64,000 nucleotides of DNA, taken from Aphrocallistes beatrix (Eukaryota; Porifera; Hexactinellida; Sceptrulophora; Aphrocallistidae). Below the pieces are notes generated by a model. It was not told the origin of the DNA. It ran no database searches and worked only from the letters and a program-made list of their open reading frames with translations. Within the stretch, counting starts at the first letter, position 1; each line of letters starts with the position of its first letter. Positions 18,345 to 27,744 of the stretch are shown piece after piece. The position numbers and the translations under genes are program-made. The stretch spans positions 7,537,524 to 7,601,523 of the forward strand of contig OY725488.1 in the NCBI GenBank assembly GCA_963281255.1. The letters run 5' to 3'.

Positions 18345-21314
18345 ATGTTAGCTTTTAATTCCTTTTTATCTTTCTTTTTTATTCACATTTTATGGATCCA
18401 TTTAACGACATGTGCAAACAGAACCATTTACTCTTCTATTGGCCAATCTCCCGAAGATCCGATTGAAGGTTGGAGGATTGATATTCACGATGACATAAAG
18501 TATGAAGAGGGTGATGAGGTTAGGTGGACTTTCGATTCCAATTCAAACAATCCTGGTCCTCGATATGGTGCATGTCCGGGCTCTCCTTCCACTGTAGTTA
18601 ATCGTGCTTTAGAGCGAAATTGGCTCCTATCCAATTACTACGAATCAGAAGGTGACACTATTTACTTTGAGATCCAATGCCTAACTTTCGCTACATTCCC
18701 AGTTCCTGACTGCCGAGATGCTTTTCAAATATTTATACTCCAGTCAGACAATCCGATTAATTTAAACAACTCCATAAGTCAGTTTTCTTCGATCGAATCT
18801 ACATTCCTATCTGGGTCTACTTCCATTATCTCGGCTAATATTAGTTTAAATAAGAACGGCTTCTACATTGGATTCCTCAACCAAGGAATGTGTGTTCATT
18901 TGACAAGTTTTCTATTCTACTATAACATCTGTCCCTCCACTAGTGAGATGTATTCAGTCCCAGAGACACCTGTTCCTAGATTGAGCCAACAACCCACACA
19001 GGTGAACATCATATGTCCTCTTGGCTCTCTCAGTCGGAACAGAGCAGAGTGCTACTCTAACAGTAACTGGGTACTGTACCCATGTGAGTGTGTAGCAGGA
19101 TGGAGACAACTGAGTAACCTGTCTTGTGCAGCTTGTCCTGTCAACAGTTACAAAGAGTTTGTGGGGAATGAGAGGGAGTGTGTCACGTGTCCATCTGAGA
19201 GTAGCACAGACGGTAATACAGGAAGTGTGACATGTGAGTGTGGAGCAGGGTTTTATCGAGGTGAGGGGGAGAGTGTGAGTATGGAATGTGGAAGGAGTCC
19301 CTCTGCTGTACGGAATATCAGTGTGGAGAGATATTCTGTGGAACGAACTATGCTCAGAGTGTTATGGGATGAACCTGTGGAAGTGTTTAATCGTTCTGTG
19401 AGTTACAATTTGAGTTTATACACACGAGAATCTGATCGAGATGTGCTGGCGTGGAGTGGAATCAGTGTGGATTTGTGGTATAATCTGTCTGAATCAGAGC
19501 TTGAAGGGAGCAGAGAATATGTGTTGGTAGTGACTCCATTGAACAATCTTGTGGAGCTGAGTGGAATGGAGAATAGTGAGAATATCAGTTTTGTATCTAC
19601 TTTCCCTTTGTTGAAGAATTTCTCATTAATAGGAAACAATTCAATTTTCGAGTTCGTTTATGAGTTGAAGGGAGGAGTGAATGAGTTAAGTTTTGAGTTG
19701 AATTATACGAGTAATGGAGATGTGATGATGCAGGCAGCAGTGAATGGATGTTCTCTAGTGTCTGAAGATACTTATGGGTGTCGAGTCACTGTGAATAATT
19801 TTGATGACAATATCGAATTTGTTTTGATATTGAATACTTTCTCATCGATAGAAGTTGGGGACAGGATCTCTATTACTCGGAATTTGAAGAGTTCTGAAAC
19901 AACTCAATTACCAACTTCAACATTCAGCTCTCCAACCTTTTTCACCACTCCCATTCCACCTGAACCATCTCCACTTCTCAGTATGAGCACAATCTTTTAT
20001 CTGATCTTGGCTAGTTCAGTGGTGGCTCTGGCTATAGCTGTCACAGTTATTATATTATTTTTCGTGTTGTGTTGCTATTTCATTAAGAAGCCAGTAAGGA
20101 AATTATATAGTACGATTAAAGATGAATCTAGACATCTTGACATTCCTTTCTCACCGACATATCAAGAATACACAGATCCCAGCTTATTCGGAGATTTTCG
20201 TGAGGCAGTGAGGCATTTTGCAAAAGAGGTCAACATTGAAGATATCACCATCAGCAAAGTGATAGGAAATGGAGAGTTTGGGGATGTATGCGCTGGTACT
20301 CTGAACCAAGAAGGTCAACTAATTGCTGTTGCTTTAAAAACTCTTAAACCGAATTCTTCCGAGAAGAGTAAGAGTGACTTCTTCCTCGAAGCTTCTACAA
20401 TGGGACAATTTGAGCATGAAAATATCATCCCTCTCTTCGGTGTGACCCTGAATGCTCCCATCATGATCATAACACCTTTCATGGCTAACCTATCCATGGA
20501 TAAATTCTTACGTGAAAAAGACCGGAAACTATCTGTCATTCAGTTAGGAAACCTTACATTGGGAGTAGCACGTGGCATGGTGTACCTTAGTTCGCGCTCA
20601 TACATACACCGAGATCTAGCCGCGCGCAACATCCTCGTAGACCATGACCTAACTCCAAAGATCGCCGACTTTGGTTTGTCTCGTGTTATTGAAGAAGATT
20701 TCTACACTATGCACAGACGTGGAAAGGTAGCGATTCGCTGGACCGCTCTCGAGTCTATCTTGTACTATCGGTTCAATACTGCTTCCGATGTTTGGAGCTT
20801 TGGTATCCTCGCCTGGGAAATAATGAGCTTTGGTGCTATGCCTTATGAAGGAATGGATATACTGAACTTGGTAGAAAAGCTTGAAGCTGGTTACAGAATG
20901 TCAAAACCTGAAAGCTGCCCGCAACTGATGTATCAACTAATGCGAGAGTGCTGGCAGGAGAGTGCGGAGAAAAGGCCAAGTTTTGAGGAGATTCAGAGTA
21001 ACCTTCAAGATATGATCGAGTCGCATTTTGGAGCGAGGAGGTATGCAAGACTTTCCAAGACATTTCAAGATGACCCTCTTAGCTTTTCGTGCGTCGGAGA
21101 CTGGCTAGACTCTCTCAACATGTCTAGGTATGAAGACAATTTCAACGAGAACGGGTTCACGTCCCTAAATTCTGTGTGGAGTCTGAACGAGCAGGACCTC
21201 CTACGGATTGGGATCATCCCCCTGAACCATAGAAACAAGATTATGACAAGCATCCGAAAGGCCAATCGAGTACTTGGTCGGACTTTTAAAGAATGCACTA
21301 CCACCCGCATATAA
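18345..21314 (+). CDS. Eph-type receptor tyrosine kinase, second of the tandem pair
   Basis: 989 residues in one exon, same strand and layout as the upstream gene: signal peptide; Eph ligand-binding-like domain (RNWLLSNYYESEGD, GFYIGFLNQGMC, YYNICP); Cys-rich ephrin-receptor-like module ~223-324; FN3-like region; TM ~549-579; kinase ~634-890; SAM ~916-986. Kinase motifs: GNGEFGDV, a Lys in VALKTLK, HRDLAARN and DFG. The APE motif reads ALE (RWTALES), an unusual Pro-to-Leu change, and the activation loop is MHRRGKVAIRW rather than the Eph-standard SGGKIPIRW. The catalytic residues remain. The N-terminal domain and kinase have diverged from gene 1, while 18918-19801 is nearly identical to it. 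The start used is the first ATG, three bases after a TTTTTTAG acceptor-like run. Confidence 0.93.
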   Translation: MLAFNSFLSFFFIHILWIHLTTCANRTIYSSIGQSPEDPIEGWRIDIHDDIKYEEGDEVRWTFDSNSNNPGPRYGACPGSPSTVVNRALERNWLLSNYYESEGDTIYFEIQCLTFATFPVPDCRDAFQIFILQSDNPINLNNSISQFSSIESTFLSGSTSIISANISLNKNGFYIGFLNQGMCVHLTSFLFYYNICPSTSEMYSVPETPVPRLSQQPTQVNIICPLGSLSRNRAECYSNSNWVLYPCECVAGWRQLSNLSCAACPVNSYKEFVGNERECVTCPSESSTDGNTGSVTCECGAGFYRGEGESVSMECGRSPSAVRNISVERYSVERTMLRVLWDEPVEVFNRSVSYNLSLYTRESDRDVLAWSGISVDLWYNLSESELEGSREYVLVVTPLNNLVELSGMENSENISFVSTFPLLKNFSLIGNNSIFEFVYELKGGVNELSFELNYTSNGDVMMQAAVNGCSLVSEDTYGCRVTVNNFDDNIEFVLILNTFSSIEVGDRISITRNLKSSETTQLPTSTFSSPTFFTTPIPPEPSPLLSMSTIFYLILASSVVALAIAVTVIILFFVLCCYFIKKPVRKLYSTIKDESRHLDIPFSPTYQEYTDPSLFGDFREAVRHFAKEVNIEDITISKVIGNGEFGDVCAGTLNQEGQLIAVALKTLKPNSSEKSKSDFFLEASTMGQFEHENIIPLFGVTLNAPIMIITPFMANLSMDKFLREKDRKLSVIQLGNLTLGVARGMVYLSSRSYIHRDLAARNILVDHDLTPKIADFGLSRVIEEDFYTMHRRGKVAIRWTALESILYYRFNTASDVWSFGILAWEIMSFGAMPYEGMDILNLVEKLEAGYRMSKPESCPQLMYQLMRECWQESAEKRPSFEEIQSNLQDMIESHFGARRYARLSKTFQDDPLSFSCVGDWLDSLNMSRYEDNFNENGFTSLNSVWSLNEQDLLRIGIIPLNHRNKIMTSIRKANRVLGRTFKECTTTRI
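18918..19801 (+). repeat. Homogenised block, copy 2 (Cys-rich plus FN3 region of Eph gene 2)
   Basis: 884 bp partner of 15077-15966. Identity starts at TACTATAACATCTGTCCCTC and ends at the codons for VTVNNF. Sequence diverges abruptly on both sides. Confidence 0.85.
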
Positions 21315-21700
21315 TGATTTGTCAAGTTTTACCATGTTTTTACCTTGTGTATATACAACTAAACACTATACACCCCACTGACCAGAAGTTAAAGCTTGTT
21401 TTACTATCCTGGTGAACTTTTAAGGAATATTTTAACATATCCTGTTGAACAATTCATGGTTTGTAATATTATGTAGCTGTTATTTGATATTATCTTGTGT
21501 ATTTTCTTCTCTACCTTGACTTTATGGTGTAACTAGGGGGCATACTGGGTACGCGTGATGACCATAGGACTGGATTATTCTTCTACACAGATATTTTTGT
21601 TGTTGTGTTCCAGGAGAACCAACCCTAGGTGTAAACGATTGAGCTTAATACGAAAAATGAGGTCAGCAAAAGAACATCAACCAGTGTTCTATCATAGGCA
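21315..21700. other. 3' flank of Eph gene 2, no gene seen
   Basis: AT-rich sequence with no recognisable coding content. It leads into the composite repeat that begins near 21701. Confidence 0.45.
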
Positions 21701-22385
21701 ATTAAAACTCGATTTATGTCTATGCATGTGAGTTGTGACGGAATGATTGAAGAAACTGCCAGTCGCAGAAAGCTGATTTTTGGCACACCGAGCATTTTGT
21801 GACTGGCTCGAGCAAGTTCTAGTCTCAGATTAAAATGTTAACTCATCATGGAATGACGTCATTGTGACCTCTCTTTTATTTTGAATTTAACTTATACAAG
21901 CGCGCTTCGCTTGCTTGCGCTGCGCGGCTGGCGGACACAAAATACCGCCGGAGGCGCCCTTTGGGCGCCTAAGCTTGCATTAATTAATTATAAGGAGAAA
22001 ACATCTCGGAATACTTCTGTCTTAATCGATATCACTCGAAAAATCACAAAATTTGTCAATTTTTCTTTTTTTTTGATCCGTAATGATGACGTCATAAAGG
22101 AGTGATGAGTCATCAGTCATCAAGGTCACGATAGAGTCTATTAATATTTCAGCCTTCTATCACCTAAAATGACTGAGTTATAGTCGAAAAACTGAAATTT
22201 CTAATTATTAAAAAGGTGACAATGACGCCATAATCCCGTGTTGAGTCAACATTTTCGTCTGAGGTCAGAACTTAGTGGAGCCATAGCCAAAACAACATGC
22301 CAAAAATCAGCTTTCTATGCCTGGCAGTTTCTTCAATCAATTCGTTACAGAGATACATATAAATACACATTAATCGAGTTTTAAT
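21701..22385. mobile_element. Inverted-repeat (MITE-like) element with ~180-bp arms
   Basis: The left arm (21701-21880) and the right arm (22207-22385, reverse strand) share in order ATTAAAACTCGATTTATG / ATTAAAACTCGATTAATG, GATTGAAGAAACTGCCAG, AGAAAGCTGATTTTTGGCA, and a CTCATCATGGAATGACGTCA-like block. The centre is GC-rich with short inverted motifs (GGCGCCCTTTGGGCGCC near 21950). There is no transposase frame, so it is non-autonomous. A right-arm-like copy occurs at 34010-34200. Confidence 0.7.
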
Positions 22386-22428
22386 AGTAAGGGTAAGCCA
22401 TGGATTTGTGAGTCAATATTCAATATTT

Positions 22429-22495
22429 GGCGCCCGTAGAGCGCCTTTGAATTCTTTGATATTCCCAGGTGTCTGCGGACACGAAGTGTTCCTAA
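22429..22495. repeat. GGCGCCCGTAGAG dispersed repeat, copy 1
   Basis: Starts TTTGGCGCCCGTAGAGCGCC and ends GGACACGAAGTGTTC. The same start and end motifs recur at 32495-32570, and a related inverted version is visible at 21895-21970. Confidence 0.5.
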
Positions 22496-22857
22496 TGGTG
22501 GTTGTTTATTCTAATTTAATACCATGCTTATCAAGTTCGAGGTAAAATTAGAACAGATCTGTATTATGGTGACGATGTAATGTTAGAATGGGCCAGACTG
22601 TACTTTGCATGGCTGCAAAATAGTATTCACCTGCGTTGAGTTGTAACTTGTATTCTTTCAAGCCAATTTGCATTATTAATTGATACATATTTTCCTGGAT
22701 GATTTAGTTTCCCGGTTCTATAATTAGTACATTGATTTCACTATGACGTAACATTATTCCTATTCTCTGGTTCCTTTATTTTGATTTATAATCAAATATT
22801 ATTTCTCATAATATCTTAACTGATGCATGGTTGTACCTAGGTTACACACTGATTTAG
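22496..22857. other. Upstream flank of the TPRG1L-like gene, no gene seen
   Basis: AT-rich sequence without coding content. It ends at a TATA box and is the probable promoter-proximal region of the next gene. Confidence 0.4.
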
Positions 22858-22865
22858 TATAAATA
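22858..22865 (+). promoter_or_regulatory. TATA box for the TPRG1L-like gene
   Basis: TATAAATA, 83 bp before the start codon at 22949. The spacing allows transcription to start about 30 bp downstream with a 5' UTR near 60 bases. Confidence 0.55.
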
Positions 22866-22948
22866 GACACACAAGTTGGAAAATTTTAATCGAACTTCAC
22901 AAATCTTAGCGCTTCCTTCTGACTTCATAACTTCATAACTTCAGGAAA

Positions 22949-24201
22949 ATGGCCACTAACAATGCTCCTAAAATTGATGCCGCAAAATCTTCATTTGACT
23001 CTTCATGCGAAGAGGACTTTTTGGACATCACGCTAAAGGGGAATCAGATTCAGTATACGTTTGCATCACCTGGTTCTGTTGACAGTGTCCATGCAGGAAA
23101 CGAAAATTCACAAACGTGGGAGTTCGTCCCCACCGAGTTTATCCCCTCCACTCATACTCTCTCCGAAAACGATCCACCTTCTGTCGCTAAATCCCCCAAA
23201 TCTAATCTAAGACTTATGAGCGACCTGATTCCTCGACAGAAAGAATTTTTTAAGATGCGCAAGCAGATAAGTCTACCTTTCATAGGAAAGCGCAAGCGAT
23301 CAACGATATCTGATCAAGATAGCCCATTCCACTCGTACGATATCGTAGACCCGTACGAGCCCCCCTCAACAGAATCCCTGGAGCAGGAATGGACACAGAG
23401 TTTGATTCAGGAGTCAGTCATGGTGGATCACTGTTCTATTGAGGATCAGCACAAGTTCAGATCCATGCACTTGTCGAAACCTGTTGCTTTAAAGAAACGA
23501 GCCGAACTGTTCATTGCTCGCATTGAGAGCAGGTGGCAAGCTGCTGTGAACTCTCTTAAACTGTCAGTAGAGGAGGATCAAAAGATGCACGGAGTGTGGC
23601 TTCTATCTGAGATCGACCACTGGGATAACGAGTGTGAGCGTGTCGTCATGCTGCTCGATGACTCTATTTTGATTGCAAAGTAAGTTGTGATACCTTAGCT
23701 AATTAGTTAACGTAGTTAGATCACCTCATAATACTCACCCTATACCCTTATAGATATAATTTCCACTTGAAAGTCATACGGGAAATGCGGAGCATTGGAT
23801 TCTCCGGCATCTACGCTGTCAGCCACGGCCCTTTCCAGGCTGCGTCTCGAATGTTTATGAAGAGACCTGGAGTTGGAATTAGGTTACACTGGAACAAAGA
23901 CACTTCCCTTAGCACAGCTCAGAAGTTGAATCCTTGGAGTGAGAAGATTCCTTTCACAACTTTTGGACCACATCCCTCTACTTACACTACAGTCCAGTCC
24001 TCAACAGATGAGCACCTCAACACGGACTCCTTCTTTCAAAGTTTAAGTGAGTGTCTGAAAGCTTATTCCGTCGAACACGGTTTAGACATAGGATTTAATA
24101 AAGTTGAGTATCTCTTATCAAACTCGAGCAAATTCGGTATCCTTCAACAGATTCATAACAGAGCCAAGCTTGGTTGTGACACAGCTAAACCCCCCAACTG
24201 A
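22949..24201 (+). CDS. TPRG1L: Tumor protein p63-regulated gene 1-like (hSac2-domain) protein, two exons
   Basis: Exons 22949-23679 and 23754-24201 give 392 residues. The family core is in the C-terminal half: GVWLLSEIDHWDNECERVV at the end of exon 1, joining to IAK-YNFHLKVIREM in exon 2, then SHGPFQAASRMFMKRPGVGI, RLHWNK, NPWSEKIPFTTFGPHP and HNRAKLGCDTAKP. These correspond to TPRG1L blocks such as GVWLLTEVDHWNNEKER, WNPWSTNVPYATFTEHP and NNEAKLGYS. The N-terminal ~160 residues are acidic/Ser-rich and not conserved, making the protein longer than vertebrate TPRG1L (about 270). In vertebrates TPRG1L is reported on presynaptic vesicles; its job in an animal probably lacking synapses is open. 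The intron is 74 bp with a TATAG acceptor. Confidence 0.85.
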
Positions 24202-24375
24202 CTTAATGTATCCAAGAATTGTATTTTAGAATTATTCATTCAGAACAGAACAGGATCCAATTAAGCACCTCCCTAGCCAGTTTCAAATATTACTTAAATT
24301 GTTTATCTCACGATTTTGTAACAATGATTTATTTGTATATCTTATACAAGAGAGTTCCATTCTTATACTTATATA

Positions 24376-24381
24376 AATAAA
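24376..24381 (+). terminator. Polyadenylation signal AATAAA for TPRG1L
   Basis: A hexamer in ATATAAATAAATTT, about 175 bp past the TPRG1L stop codon. Confidence 0.5.
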
Positions 24382-24531
24382 TTTAAATTTGATAATTCGA
24401 TTTGATCTTTAAAAATGGACAATATCATAGTTTCTAAAAATAGTTTTAATGATAATCTGAACTTTAGAGTGAATAGTCTAAGCATGTTATCTCAACATGT
24501 GCCTCTAGTTAGTTTGAAACCCGAATTGATT

Positions 24532-24886
24532 AGATTTTGAGTTTGTCGACTATACTGTGTATAGTGGCCAACTTCTGAAATGAGTGCCTCCCTGTAGTTT
24601 TAGTGTTTCCTCCATAACTGGTTTTTCGGGAATACCATAAGTGTGAGATTAATGAATTTTGACACAAGGTGTATACCATTTATGGGCAGCAAAGTTAACT
24701 ATACGATTTTCAACCCGACATATCACGACAAAATACGACACCTTTGAACGTCTAGACAGGGTGTCAACTCAGAATCCATGAATGCAACCCTATCATTTTT
24801 TTGACGCATAGGGTACATAAGACAATTTTAACACCTGCAGTTACAGATTTTTTCTATGACGTACCATTTTTCAATATTATTTAAAA
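24532..24886 (+). repeat. ~350-bp dispersed repeat, copy 1
   Basis: Shares with 25574-25916, in the same orientation, ACTATACT(G/A)TGTATAGTGGCC, CCATAAGTGTGAGA, ACTATACGATTTTC, ATGAATGCAAC and GATTTTTTCTATGAC. By eye the copies are about 75-80% alike. No coding potential and no TG...CA ends. Confidence 0.7.
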
Positions 24887-25212
24887 TAATTTATTCATTT
24901 CGCACTATGTAGTATTTTGTTATAACTCAATATTGCGATGGCTGCTGCTCCTCACAATTAGAATTGTTGGAAAGTATAAGGGGGGAAGTTAAGGTTACGT
25001 TCGAGGGGTTCATGTACACATTGACCAAGTCCTCATCGGATACACAGCAGTGGGTATGTGAAATGCGGGGGAGGTAAAGCTCGGGTGCACACGAGAGATA
25101 ATGAAATCATCAAGCCGACACTGCTAATGGGTCAACCCTGTGCGAATTGAAATCGAAAGTAACGCTTAAGGAAGAACCATTTTTGTTATTTTCGGGAAAC
25201 ATTTGATGGGGG

Positions 25213-25438
25213 GGGCATGCCTAATTTCCGGGACGGGACGGGATCCGTCCCGGGAATTAGGTATCTTAGCCCGTCCCGTCCCGGAAATTAGGTACCTTTT
25301 CTGTCCCGTCCCGGAGATTAGGCATCTTGACTCGTCCCGTCCCGGAAATTAGGTACCTGGTTCCGTCCCGTCCCGGAAATTAGGTATCTAGATTTTCCGG
25401 GACGATCCCGTTCCGTCCCGGAAATTAGGCATGCCCTT
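25213..25438. repeat. GGGACG-rich palindromic tandem cluster
   Basis: Five to six units of about 30-37 bp built on TCCCGTCCCGGAAATTAGG run in one direction. The first unit is inverted, so the cluster begins GGGGCATGCCTAATTTCCGG and ends in the reverse complement CCGGAAATTAGGCATGCCC. The ends form a ~34-bp terminal inverted repeat and the whole could fold back. It lies between the two ~350-bp dispersed repeats. Confidence 0.75.
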
Positions 25439-25573
25439 GATTGGGGAAGTTTTCGATTACTTTCACGCAGTAATGTCCAATTCTTTGCAGTGCTGTAGGT
25501 ATTTAGTTAGCAGATGGTGACGAATTTATAGGATTATTGGCGATCTGATTCGCTCAATACGCAGCACCAAAGT

Positions 25574-25916
25574 AGATTTTTAGTTTGCCGACTATACTAT
25601 GTATAGTGGCCAACTTCTGAAACGAGTGCTTCCCTATATTTTAGTTTTCCTCCATAACGGGGTTTTCGGAACACCATAAGTGTGAGAAAAATGAAATTTA
25701 GACAGATGGTGTTAAATGTTTATCGACAGACGAAGTTACTATACGATTTTCGAGGCAACACCAATTGATAAAATGAGACACCTTTTAGTGTCCAAACAAG
25801 CCATAACTCAGAATTAATGAATGCAACACTGCAATTTGTTGAGCAGCAAAGTGCATATTTTAATACCTGCAGGTTGCAGATTTTTTCTATGACATACCAT
25901 TATATTGCAATCTTTA
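25574..25916 (+). repeat. ~350-bp dispersed repeat, copy 2
   Basis: Direct-orientation partner of 24532-24886, ending just before the fold-back element at 25921. Confidence 0.7.
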
Positions 25917-25920
25917 TTTT

Positions 25921-26029
25921 TCCCACAAATGCGCCGCGATACCAAGTGAGTTTAGTCTAGCCCAGTCATTGCTCAAATAGTCCCACTGTACTAGACGAAC
26001 ATACTTGGTATCTCGTAGCACTTGTGGGA
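25921..26029. mobile_element. Fold-back (MITE-like) hairpin upstream of GET3
   Basis: Arms of ~45 bp (25921-25966 and 25985-26029) are imperfect inverted repeats: TCCCACAAATGC...GATACCAAGT against the reverse complement of ACTTGGTATC...GCACTTGTGGGA, continuing through TTTAGTCTAG / CTAGACGAAC. The loop is ~18 bp. It ends about 97 bp before the GET3 start codon. Confidence 0.7.
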
Positions 26030-26125
26030 TGTCTGGATGGCGACTAAAGGTGGAGGCAAACTGGGGTATCTTCATGATATTTTTTAATATTGCAGATCCT
26101 TGATAGCCTCTGGGTCAGTTCGTCT

Positions 26126-27442
26126 ATGGCTAAAGCTCATCCAGATGGAGAGGAAGAATTTTTCGACTTAGCTCCAAACATTCAACACCTTTTTCTCCAA
26201 CCTTACAAGTGGATATTCGTAGGAGGAAAAGGGGGCGTAGGGAAGACTACCTGCAGCTGTGCGCTGGCCCTCTTGTTGACAAAAGTACGTAAGTATCGAA
26301 AGTAATTCAAGAGTTCAGATAGTCTAATAGAGTAGTTGCACAAGCAAGTGTTCTAACCTTTACAGTAAATCCAGTTCGACTAACGGCTAACGACTTATTC
26401 TTGTCATGCTCGAGATAGCTAATAGTAGTTCAGCAACTTTGAATTGCTGTTGATACTTTAATACTGCGTCATTTGTGATAATATCCTTCTTTTTGTTAGA
26501 TTCGCGAGACAGTATTGCTGATCTCATCTGATCCAGCGCACAACCTCTCTGATGCGTTTGACCAGAAGATCGGATCAGAACCCACGAAGGTCGAGGGAAC
26601 AGCCAACCTATTCGCGATGGAAATATCAACTAACATTAACTACGACGAGTTTGAGCAGGAGTTCGCAGGAGGATCTGGCGGTGGAACAGGCATTTTCCAG
26701 GTTTTATTCGTAATCTAACTTTACAGCAGCCAACTGATTTCACAAAAATAAAATAATATATTTGTAGGCATTAAAGTCAATGTTCAAAGATTTGGCAGGC
26801 TCTCTTCCGGGCATAGACGAAGCAATGGCTTTCGCAGAGGTAATGAAACTGGTGACAACACTCAACTTCTCTGTTGTCGTGTTTGACACAGCTCCCACTG
26901 GACACACCTTACGGTTCCTCTCCATTCCTCAAGGTGTTCACAACGGATTTTCAAAGGGTGGGCTGGGCACCATTCTCCAGCAGATCATGCCCAGTTTGGG
27001 CATTTCTGAAGGAGATATGCAGTCGAAACTGGGAGAAAACTTACCTATCATTCAGAAGATCAACGAAGAATTCCAAGATAAGAGTAAGACCACCTTTGTG
27101 TGTGTTTGTATCGCAGAGTTTCTGTCAGTCTATGAGACCGAGCGCTTGATACAAGCTCTCACGCGCAAGAAGATGAGTGTACGGCACGTGATTGTCAACC
27201 AGCTGCTAGTCCCACTTAAAGACGACGCAGGCAATCATACTTGTTCCAAGTGTTCAGCTCGTTTCAAGATACAGCACAAGTACTTGGAGCAAATCCACGA
27301 CTTATATGAGGACTATAACATCGTAGAAGTGCCGCTCCTGGACTATGAAGTGAGAGGAGTAGAGAAGATTACGTCATTCTCTCAACTCCTGATGTATGGG
27401 GACAATATATTCTCACCTGATTCCTCCGCTCCTAACACCTAG
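26126..27442 (+). CDS. GET3: GET3/ASNA1 ATPase for tail-anchored membrane protein targeting, three exons
   Basis: Exons 26126-26284, 26500-26700 and 26768-27442 give 344 residues (human 348). GET3 captures tail-anchored proteins in the cytosol and delivers them to the ER in an ATP-dependent cycle. Motifs: the deviant P-loop [10 protein letters not shown] in exon 1, [15 protein letters not shown] (switch I) in exon 2, [10 protein letters not shown] (switch II) in exon 3, then [27 protein letters not shown], the zinc CxxC as [11 protein letters not shown], and [13 protein letters not shown] near the end. All exon joins are phase 0. Exon 2 has a Gly-rich insert (GGSGGGTG) where human has a charged loop. 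The first ATG is used; TATTGCAG about 35 bp upstream could be a 5' UTR splice acceptor. C-terminal residues after GDNIF are not conserved. Confidence 0.95.
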
Positions 27443-27744
27443 AAATGCGTCTAGTTGTGAGGTCGGGTATCTCTGATGATGAAGACATCGATTCTGATTC
27501 AGAATGCCACTTATTATCTCTGTGAAGTGCCAATCTTAGAGCTGAGTGTTAGTAGGAAATATGTGTTCATTGCAAACGCTAGGTTAACTAATTTATTAAT
27601 CGAATATGTATAAATTCAGTCATTCGTGTGATGTAACGCTATTCAATTGATACATAAATACCAGGTGTCCTTTCTCTGATAACTTGCTTAGAGGTAATGC
27701 ATACGCTTACACACACTTAGCTTACAAAGTCGGAATATTGAATC
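27443..27744. other. Spacer GET3 to TMC, no gene seen
   Basis: 302 bp with no coding content. It probably holds the GET3 3' UTR and the TMC promoter; no clear TATA box. Confidence 0.4.

Noticed and set aside
24532-25916. LTR retrotransposon bounded by the two ~350-bp direct repeats
   Set aside because: The repeats are only about 75-80% alike, TG/CA ends are lacking, and no gag-pol coding, primer-binding site or polypurine tract is visible.
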